Shown piece by piece: positions 55,453-64,000 of a stretch of DNA of 64,000 nucleotides (its first letter is position 1; every line of letters begins with the position of its first letter). Where the stretch lies: positions 76,315,214 to 76,379,213 of the forward strand of contig OX457027.1 of assembly GCA_949752745.1 (NCBI GenBank), in the 5' to 3' direction. This stretch comes from Protula sp. h YS-2021. Its lineage: Eukaryota > Annelida > Polychaeta > Sabellida > Serpulidae. The position numbers and the translations under genes are program-made. The notes under the pieces are model-generated. The model was not told the origin of the DNA. It ran no database searches and saw only the letters and a program-made list of their open reading frames with translations.

Positions 55453-56661
55453 AACTGGTTTATACACTTTTTTCAATTAATTCAGATGATTATAATTTAG
55501 CTTACAGACCTTATCATTCTGAACCACAAACAGATGAATTAATGTGCTATGGATCCAAAGCTCAAGAAGCACGAAAAGTTCGTAGTACTCCAGAACGCCG
55601 GAAATCGGACCACCGTTGGGAATGAGTGAAAGAGGTCCGGTTTCCGGGGCGCAATTGTTGTTGTTAAACAGCCAAATTCAAAGTGGTCCCTTTTCCGGGA
55701 AGGAGGAAGGGGGCGGGCGGAGGGGCGGGGCGGGCATATACGATTGCATAATCATCTATAAAAATTAGGTGCCTGTACGATAGTCGATGAATAAAACACC
55801 TTTTTAATTTTTTATCTCTTTTTTTCCAATTAGTTTCATTACAATTAGAAAAAACGCGTATGAATACACTAACGCTTAATCAAAATTTGTTAGAAACCTT
55901 ATTTCAAACAAAATAAAATAAAAATTTTACTCAAACCATTGTTTTTTTTCAGTTGATTCCGACTTTCTACCTGACTTGATTTTATCATTTCTACCATATA
56001 TATTTCTGCCTCACTTTCTTCTAATTAACCCCACCCCACCTCATCTAATTGAAAGTCCCTACATGTTCATTGCAAATTACTGTCTGTCATTTATAAGTTA
56101 TCTCTCAATCAGGAGTTGCCATTTCTCATTAACAGATGAGAAGGAGATGGTGGGGTGGGGTGGGGGGGGGGAACTGGACATTTTTACTGGGACATCGTCG
56201 GCAGTTATGCCTGGTGCTGTAGAATACTCTGTTGTGGCACAGTACTCGTGTCGCATGGCTTCCACTGACAGTATGCTCACCTTTTACACAGAATATTACT
56301 AATGTCCCCGGGATTTTCTCTTCCATTATCGTCCATTAGCCTTCATATTAAGGACAAACCACTTAATAATGAAATAAAGGCAATGCTTTTGGAGAGTAGC
56401 TGCTTGTAAAGCCCTGAACCTTGCAATTTTCGTGGAATTACTTAACACCGAAAGATTAAACAGGATTTTTTAAAATATGAAATGAACAACAAACCAATAT
56501 TATTATGTCATATAACAACTGAAAACAATCTTGACTATTATCTTTTCGCAAAACACCAAAGTGCTATTTCGCATTCGTTGTTGTAGTTCGGAGGACGGTA
56601 TTTTGGACTTAACACACAGACCTGAATGCCGAAGCCACTCCCTACTCCAGTTGGCATAATT
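55453..56661. other. No gene; G-rich runs
   Basis: A GGGCGG-type run lies at 55703-55735 and a G-run at 56150-56171. The 108-codon frame 55976-56302 crosses the G-run and has no domain. Confidence 0.5.
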
Positions 56662-56885
56662 ACACTTGGGGATTTGCCTAGATGACCTTGACCTCCTCGA
56701 CCATGGTCAAAGCCAAAAACCGGAAGTTGACCATTATCTTGAAAACGGTTAGAGACATAACGATTTTGAGCTTATTTTCGACCCTTTTGGCCTAAAAGAC
56801 GACATGTAAGTGGTTCAGAGTTCAGAATCATATTTTTGTGACCCCCAGGTGTAATTTTCGCTACTTTGTAGCGAAAACGGTTTAG
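56662..56885 (+). mobile_element. Short tandem-core element (TGACCTTGACC type) with terminal hairpin
   Basis: It begins near 'acacttggggatttgccta', holds a single core unit (gatgaccttgacctcctcg, ccggaagttgaccattatct, 'ttggcctaaaagacga') and ends with 'gtgtaattttcgctac' plus the hairpin at 56854-56876. It is the compact counterpart of the interrupted copy at 24725-26711 and helps define its right end. Confidence 0.65.
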
Positions 56886-57789
56886 TTCTAGCCTTCTATT
56901 ATATGGTCAGAGTGCCGTAGAAATGATAGCGAAACGAAGAGTGCAGTATTTTTACGTTTTGTACTCCAGCTCATCCCATGCGGCCCTGTAGTCGCGTGTG
57001 AATCTTTGGTCGGTGACACGCCTTGCTGCCTGTTACTGTAGTTATGTTAGCGTTTTCGTTGTTCAGGAGCAGCTTTCGATTTTTAAAATACCCCCCCCCC
57101 CCCCGCCAAACAAAAAACAAGTTAAAATAAAAGTTGACGCTAATCTCAAATAATAATCCATCAGTCCCCTCATCTCTATTTTTGTGAAAAAATGACCATA
57201 TGGTGTCTGTATTTTCCTGAAGGTTGCAAATGGAAATATTCCAAATCTGAATATTGATATTTAGATCGACCTTACAACCAGGATTTGTGCAATCACAGTT
57301 GCTTATATACCCATAAGTATATAATTTGGTAAAAAAAGAATATGTTATTTATTTTATGACACTCGAACTTCAGGGGATGAAATTTACAAGGGTGTTCGGG
57401 TTCGGTTACAAAGCGGGTATTTATCACGCTTAGCACTCGGCTTTCGGGGTCGTTTTAAAAGTTATGCACAAATCATTCACCGTTGAAATAGTAGGGATTC
57501 GCGAAATAGTTCTCATAAAATAGAGGAACTACTTTTTTGGAATATCCATCCGCTGTGTTTATACGCAACAGTTAGATCTCCTTAGAGATCAGCTGTTTTA
57601 TAACAACTGGGATGATTTTCATTCAATACTTCGAGTTACGTACAAACAAGCATGTCCACGGACATGGTGACCAGCCGTGACCTACAGAATATATATCCAA
57701 GAATCACAGACAAAATCATGATCAAATTGGCAGACAGCGGTTACGAAAAAAGCCGTTGTAGTTGTGGCTGATTAGGAGTCATTCTTTCA
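56886..57789. other. No gene; C-run and dispersed repeat
   Basis: A C-run lies at 57091-57103. At 57365-57460 'tagcact' and 'gttttaaaa' words match the family at 11090-11460 and 60840-61020. Otherwise unrecognised. Confidence 0.5.
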
Positions 57790-58205
57790 ATTCTTTCATA
57801 AGGGGACAAGAATACCAAGCGTGTGGTGAAAAGACCAAATACAGGGAATAATTTCGGGAAAAGCAGTGGTAGAAGAGGCAAATGCAAGATCTAATGTCGT
57901 GTTAAGAGTGTGTGGTGGGATTACATACAATCTGATTAGTTGAAGGAAAATACTCTAATGTGTAAAGTGTGCAGTTGAAATGAACTCCTTGGACAACACT
58001 TCATGTATGTTTTTTAGATCAAAAGCAAAGCCATGCGGAGGTCGTCGACATTCTGTTGAAACGAACTGGTCACATCTCAGTATGGGATGAAAGCCATCTA
58101 TTAAAAATTTTTTGTTATCATCGTCGGCTGTTAAACGGCTTTCAGCCAATGCAATAATGTCACACGCAAGATAGTTGTCATCACAGCGTACCAAATCAAA
58201 ATGAG
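57790..58205 (-). pseudogene. Endonuclease-like remnant beside the large tandem array
   Basis: The minus strand reads DIIALAESRLTADDDNKKFL, then IDGFHPILRCDQ and RRPPHGFAFDLKNIHEV. After a break it reads TLDLAFASSTTAF. The order ETRL-like block, DGF...R.D, RPPHG.A and a final LDLAF matches exonuclease-endonuclease-phosphatase domains of Helentron proteins and some non-LTR elements. The GDFN block is missing and frames are broken. The fragment directly abuts the array at 58205 and reads away from it. Confidence 0.5.
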
Positions 58206-60740
58206 CGGCCATACTCAAAATTGTATGAGAAGAAGCAATTTGAAAATTAGACACAAAAAAATAAAAAATGTCCCCCATTTTGTCAATTTTTTTCGGATCG
58301 CCAAAATGAGTAATTTTTCAAAAGAGGCCTACCTAGGGAGTATTCGTGAAAAATTTGAAGAAAATTTGATCAAAACTGTGGGAGAAGAAGCATTTTGAAA
58401 ATTGGCAACCACAAAATTACAAATGTCCCCAATTCGGCCAATTTTTGGCGGATCGCCAAAAAAAACAAACAATTTTTCAAGAAAGGTCTACCTTGAGAAC
58501 AACTATCAAACATTGGAAAGGAATCCGATCAAAATTGTGGGAGATGAAGCAATTTGAATCTTTGACACCAAAAAATTAAAAAATGTCCCCCATTTGGCCA
58601 ATTTTTGGCGGATCGCCAAAATAAGTAATTTTTCATGAGAGATCTACCTTGAGAACAACTATCAAAAATTGGAAAGGAATCCGATCAAAATTGTGCGAGA
58701 AGAAGCAATTTGAAAATTGTAGACCAAAAAATTTGAAAATGTCCCCCATTTGGCCAATTTTTGGCGGATCGCCAAAATAAGTAATTTTTCATGAGAGATC
58801 TACCTTGAGAACAACTATCAAAAATTGGAAAGGAATCCGATCAAAATTGTGCGAGAAGCAATTTGAAAATTGTAGACCAAAAAATTTGAAAATGTCCCCC
58901 ATTTGGCCAATTTTTGGCGGATCGCCAAAATAAGTAATTTTTCAAAATAGGTCTACCTTGGGGATATGGGTGCAAAATTTGAAGAAAATCTGATCAAAAT
59001 TGTGGGAGAAGAAGCATTTTGAAAATTGGCAACCACAAAATTACAAATGTCCCCCATTTGGCCAATTTTTGGCGGATCGCCAAAAAGAATAATTTTTCAA
59101 GAGAGGTCTACCTTGAGAACAACTATCCAAAACTGGAAAGGAATCCGATCAAAATTGTGGGAGATGAAGCAATTTGAATCTTTGACACCAAAAAATTAAA
59201 AAATGTTCCCCATTTGGCCAATTTTTGGCGGATCGCCAAAATAAGTAATTTTTCACGAGAGATCTACCTTGAGAACAACTATCAAAAATTGGAAAGGAAT
59301 CCGATCAAAATTGTGCGAGAAGAAGCAATTTGAAAATTGTAGACCAAAAAATTTGAAAATGTCCCCCATTTGGCCAATTTTAGGCGGATCACCAAAATAA
59401 GTAATTTTTTAAAATAGGTCTACCTTGGGGATATGGGTGCAAAATTTGAAGAAAATCTGATCAAAATTGTGGGAGAAGAAGCATTTTGAAAATTGGTAAC
59501 CACAAAATTACAAATGTCCCCCATTTAGCCAATTTTTGGCGGATTTCCAACAAAAGTAATTTTTCAAGAGAGATCTACCTTGAGAACAACTATCAAAAAT
59601 TGGAAAGGAATCCGATCAAAATTGTGGGAGAAGAAGCAATTTGAAAATTTGACACCAAAAAATTGAAAAATGTCCCCTATTTGGCCAATTTTTGGCGGAT
59701 CGCCAAAATGAGTAATTTTCAAAAGAGGTCTACCTAGGGCATATTCGGGTAAAATTTGAGAGGAATCCGATCAAAACTGAAGGAGAAGAAGCATTTTGAA
59801 AATTGGCAACCGAAAAATTTGAAATGCCCCCCATTTGGCCAATTTTTGGCGGAGCACCAAAAAAAAATAATTTTTTAAAGAGAGGTATACCTAGAGAACA
59901 TTCGTGTAAAATTTGGTGAAAATCTGATCAAAATTGTGGGAGAAGAAGCATTTTGAAAATTGGCAACCACAAAATTACAAATGTCCCCCATTTGGCCAAT
60001 TTTTGGTGGATTTCCAAAAAAAGTAATTTTTCAAGAGAGATCTACCTTGAGAACAACTATCAAAAATTGGAAAGGAATCCGATCAAAATTGTGGGAGAAG
60101 AAGCAATTTGAAAATTGTAGACCAAAAAATTTGAAAATGTCCCCCATTTGGCCAATTTTTGGCGGATCGCCAAAATAAGTAATTTTGCAAAATAGGTCTA
60201 CCTAGGGAATATGGGTGCAAAATTTGAAGAAAATCTGATCAAAATTGTGGGAGAAGAAGCATTTTGAAAATTGGCAACCACAAAATTACAAATGTCTACC
60301 ATTTGGCCAATTTTTGGCGGATCGCCAAAAAGAGTAATTTTTCAAGACAGGTCTACCTTGAGAACAACTATCCAAAATTGGAAAGGAATCCGATCAAAAT
60401 TGTGGGAGAAGAAGCAATTTGAAAATTTGACACCAAAAAATTAAAAAATGTCCCCCATTTGGCCAATTTTTGGCGGATCGCCAAAGTGAGTAATTTTTCA
60501 AAAGAGGTCTACCTAGGGCATATTCGTGTAAAATTTGAGAGGAATCCGATCAAAACTGAAGGAGAAGAAGCATTTTGAAAATTGGCAACCGAAAAATTTG
60601 AAATGCACCCCATTTGGCCAATTTTTGGCGGAGCGCCAAAAAAAAAAAATTTTTAAAGAGAGGTATAGCTAGAGAACATTCGTGTAAAATTTGAGAGGAA
60701 TCCGATCAAAACTGAAGGAGAAAAGCATTTTAAGTAAAAG
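58205..60740 (+). repeat. Tandem array, 16 units of ~156 bp
   Basis: The phrase 'tgtccccc' recurs near 58270, 58424, 58583, 58739, 58892, 59047, 59203, 59359, 59515, 59673, 59826, 59982, 60137, 60293, 60448 and 60602 (spacing 153-159). Nearly every unit carries ttggcggatcgccaaaa, a 9-bp stem hairpin (TTTTTGGCG/CGCCAAAAA), and gatcaaaattgtgggagaag. Several unit variants alternate (aattggcaaccac, aattgtagacc, tttgacacc), giving a higher-order pattern. Occasional open frames are chance products of the period. Confidence 0.95.
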
Positions 60741-60836
60741 TTTACACACGTACATACACACATACATACGTACATACGGACGACGGATACCCCTCTATTG
60801 ATAAGATAAGACCAGCCCGACATAGTCTTCTGGTCT
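58205..60836 (+). mobile_element. Third pearl/HINE-like element: 16-unit tandem array plus tail
   Basis: The array is followed by a CATA/CGTACATA microsatellite with a CGGACGACGG stretch (60735-60785). A tail ends in the hairpin agaccag...ctggtct (about 60809-60835). The layout is the same as in the elements at 1437 and 9088. The left boundary is unclear because the endonuclease remnant may belong to the same element. Confidence 0.65.
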
Positions 60837-60839
60837 AAA

Positions 60840-61025
60840 AAGAGGATGGGGGGGGGGAGGGGGGGCTCTTCCAGAATTATACTCCGAGTTTGGTTAAAGG
60901 GGGGGGGTAATTTTTCTGGCTTAGCACTCTGTTTTTAAAAAGTAATGGACACGTATGGTAACCAACTGGTACCTGAATGCCCTCCAACCCCCCCCCCCCC
61001 CCCCCTCCATCCCTCCCTCCCAGGA
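60840..61025 (+). repeat. Dispersed repeat with G and C runs
   Basis: G-runs (60849-60866, 60899-60907) and a C-run (60989-61005) frame a segment with 'ttagcact' and 'gtttttaaaaagt' words, as at 11090-11460. The 81-codon frame at 60945 crosses the C-run and is not supported. Confidence 0.5.
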
Positions 61026-61264
61026 GGAAAACTGTCCTCAGGTGTTGCTTCTAAGACTGGTCAGGAACAACCATACACTTCCGTGAACAATGAATGCTGG
61101 TGCCCGTACGTTGGTCCTAGTAACAGTAGTTTTCAAATGTTTTCTGTATATGAAAATGACACACAACTTCAGACGAACTTGTACCAGTAAGTTTGGTTAT
61201 GTATTCAAGGTATCAGCCACCTGGTAAGCAGTAACAATAGAATGCAATACATTTCGAAGGCCAT

Positions 61265-62000
61265 CAGATATTATCTCTGTGGCCTTGACTTAGAGGTAGC
61301 TCAAGACCCAAAACCAGAATTTGACCATTATCTTGAAAACCTTTAGGCCTTTGAGCATATTTTCGATCTTCTGAGCCCAAAACACGTTAATAAGAAGTAC
61401 TATGGTGACCTTGATAAAGATGAAAACCTGAAATTGACGATTATTACGAAGACCTTTTGTGATTTTTAGCACAATCTCGACACTCTGGGCTTAACAGACG
61501 TCACACAAGAGGTGCCTCGGTGACCCTGACTTTATCCGCTAAGTTCAAGGTCAGAAACTTTATTTATTCATTATCTCGAAAACGGTTAGGGAAAGGGCAA
61601 TTTTCAGCTCATTTCTCACACTGTGTCTCTTGACGACGTTAGAAGAGAGGTACCTCTGTGACCGTGGCCGAAACCGGAAGTTGACGATCATCTTGAAAAC
61701 CGTTGAGCAACTGACCTCATTTTGGACTCCATATTACAGAACTAGATAACAGGTAACTTCTTGATCTCGGACTTTTGACCTTTATTTTCAAAGTCAAAGG
61801 TCACGTGACCTGGGTTATCTCTGAAATCGCTAGAGAAAGAACGAGTTTTGCTCCATTTTCGGACATCGACCCTACCCCCACCCCTATATGGAGCTGCACA
61901 AAAGGCAACTTTGTAATCTTAAGTCTGACCTAGATTTTCAGGATTAAAGGTAAATATCTTGGAAACCATCAGAGATAGGAAGATTCATAAAGTTAACTGA
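61265..62000 (+). repeat. Degenerate tandem core units (TGACCTTGACC type)
   Basis: Four to five diverged units contain 'ttgaccattatcttgaaaa', 'aaaacggttagg', 'ggtgaccctgact' and 'tcaaggtcagaaac'-like words, similar to those at 24770-25164. The last units (61730-62000) are only weakly recognisable. No terminal hairpin was seen. Confidence 0.55.
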
Positions 62001-63234
62001 TCTTGAATTTGAGCAAGTTTTCTAAGTTCAATTTTGATTGTGACTTTCTTATTTCACGCAGGGAAATTACGGTGCAAAGAAGCGAAATTTTATGAATATA
62101 TTTTAGTAACACCATTAACAGAACTGCATTTAACAGTGCATGGCAAAATAAGGGATGTTCTATTTCAAAGCTTGATTAAAAATAGCTTCTTTGCGCACAG
62201 TTGTTGGAATTTACTATTTACTTATGGAGGTTTTGTATCCTGGGGCGAAAAAAGGGGAGTAGAGGATAATGTTTCTAATCCCCCAAACTTTCTAGTAATT
62301 TATATTTTCGTTTGTGCGTTAATGACTTTGGTTTGGGGGTAGCCTTGTGATTTCCTTGGACAGTTGTAGGCTTTTGGAACCCAGAGCTGTGTCCTGATGT
62401 TCCTACAATAGTATGGCTAGAGGTAGGGCAGAGCTTGGTGTATTAAACCTATTTCCTGCCAGGGGACCCGCATTCAATTTATATAGAAATACAATGAACT
62501 TTACTTTCTTCTGAAATATATTTGAATCAGTTGTTTCATGCGTTTCTCTTACAAAACATAACATAAATATAACAATAAACAGTAGTAATCAAATTATTAC
62601 CTTAAGAAAGTATAAACTAGACTCAAACAGAATACTGACAACAATATCATATCACCTGGACGGAATGTTTTTAACACCTTTTTAAATTCTTATTTTTAAA
62701 AATCAACATTTCAACTCTTCACTCATATTTTCTCTCCAGTAGTCTGTTATGCAAAATCTTATAAATATTTTTGCTTTTGGAAGAGACATTAGTTTAACAC
62801 ACAGACGATACTGAAGGATAGAGTCAAACGGATTTACAGGAATAAAAATGCCCAGATTTGTATCTTACCTTTAACAATAACTTAAGGTATTTACAGAGAA
62901 ATTCCGGTAAACACCCCAACCCCCCTTCATCCGGAACATACCCCTCTTCGGTGGCCATAGCCTCGGGTCCATACCGTCCTCCCGAGCAAGCATCCCTTTG
63001 TCCGAATGTAAATAGTTCAGACTACCAAATGTGTTACAATACAAGGTCAAGGACGGCGTAGTAACGGGTATTGATTATTTTAGGCCGTCATTTGATAGTA
63101 CATTACCCAGAAACAACAAAAAGACTCCGCTACGCATCCAAGTAAAATCTGAGGAAAAAAAGATATCCTCATTGCGCTGTTATCGACAGGCATGTCTGAA
63201 AACAATGCCAGGTTCCAGGAAATTTCCGGGTACG
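62001..63234. other. No gene recognised
   Basis: A 102-codon frame (62034-62342) has a hydrophobic C-terminus but no known domain. Not called. Confidence 0.45.
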
Positions 63235-63490
63235 ACATAGGCTTCACGCATTGTATCCGGACATAAAATACTAATAGCTTAATCAAGGAAAACTCCGGCA
63301 CACCTGTTGCTGGTCATAATGTGTCCGGATATAATAACAGGAGCTCGATCAAGGAAAATTCCGGAGTCTGCTCAAAATGAGTCTTGATTAATGGAAAGAG
63401 CCTGAACAAGGAAGACACCGGTACATTGATGGCTCGTCAGTGTGTCCGGGTGTAATACCAAGAGTTTGATCAAGGAAAACCCCGCCACAC
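63235..63490 (+). repeat. Degenerate minisatellite, ~57-66-bp unit
   Basis: The phrase 'gatcaaggaaaaYtccgg' recurs near 63282, 63348, 63405 and 63468, with 'gtgtccgg.tataata' words between. Confidence 0.65.
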
Positions 63491-64000
63491 CACAAGCGGG
63501 TTATTTTGTGTCTTAAGCACGTTCTCGGGTAATTATCCTGCATTATTAATACCCGTCGTAACAAAGGGAACATTACTAATTCAAGCACCTTAACGACACT
63601 ACAGAATTCTTAGCCTGCACAACGTCTTTGCAGCATTGCTCCCTCATCAGGCCTTTATGGATTTATTTATACTTTTATACCCCCACCCCCCCCCCCCCCT
63701 CCTCCTTGATTGTAGTAAAAGCCTCTGATACAGCCATTTCTACAAATAAGAATACATTTTTTCACACCTTATAATTCTCATATGACAGTCAGGTCCTTTT
63801 GACAAATTATCTGATGTCTGAACTGTGCGGTTTACATTCTGAAGATCCGCCTTTGAAGTCCTACAGAAATAAGCAGTTTTACTTGTGCTTACGTTTTCCG
63901 CACCTTCCCTAAATAGATTGAAAGCTAACCAGGTGTTACATACTTCCTTCAAATATCTGTAAAAAATTTTTTTTTTTTGTTTCTTTTCTTTTTTTTTAAG
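63491..64000. other. No gene; C-run and T-run
   Basis: A C-run is at 63688-63700 and a T-rich run at 63967-63997. Nothing else is recognised. Confidence 0.5.

Noticed and set aside
58205..60740. CRISPR array
   Set aside because: Units are ~156 bp, homologous throughout, without unique spacers, and the context is eukaryotic. It is a tandem satellite-like array.

Overview
The window looks like an AT-rich, transposon-dominated intergenic stretch of an animal genome, most likely a marine invertebrate. The signs are a DIRS-type tyrosine-recombinase retrotransposon, MULE remnants with a FLYWCH finger, an internally deleted LINE, many TIR elements and tandem arrays ending in CGGA-type microsatellites. 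The arrays resemble the bivalve 'pearl' elements (nonautonomous Helentron/HINE type), so a mollusc or other lophotrochozoan is plausible, but the phylum cannot be fixed from this window. There are no operons, no bacterial-style gene density, and no confidently recognisable host gene.

Layout. 0-11 kb: a GATATC-rich repeat, a pearl-like element (1437-2356), a MITE of family A (3229-3972), a decayed integrase gene of the KRBA2/Ginger/Ty3 type (about 5060-6360), a TIR element carrying a second integrase fragment (6562-7887) and a second pearl-like array with an endonuclease fragment (9088-10390). 11.9-20.5 kb: a complete DIRS element (12481-20443, coding on the minus strand) inserted into a short TIR element (family B). 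Its 165-bp inverted terminal repeats are identical, and its 114-bp internal complementary region is an exact reverse complement of the joined ends. The gag-like, RT/RNase H and tyrosine-recombinase frames are all open. 21.3-23.5 kb: a family A MITE split by an internally deleted LINE. 24.7-26.7 kb: a three-level nest of a tandem-array element, a 1.3-kb TIR element and a family B MITE. 27.1-34.8 kb: foldback-like elements, large palindromes, and a 3.75-kb long-TIR element holding MULE transposase remnants and a FLYWCH finger. 34.8-56.6 kb: largely featureless, with simple repeats, two GATATC-rich elements, two local tandem duplications and one tRNA-like fragment. 56.6-64 kb: array elements, including a 16-unit, ~156-bp tandem array (58205-60740) next to an endonuclease remnant.

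How the parts fit. Only the DIRS element looks able to encode a full set of proteins: gag-like protein, RT/RNase H, and recombinase for circle integration. The other elements are nonautonomous or broken. The most instructive content is the nesting, which allows insertion order and exact junctions to be read directly.
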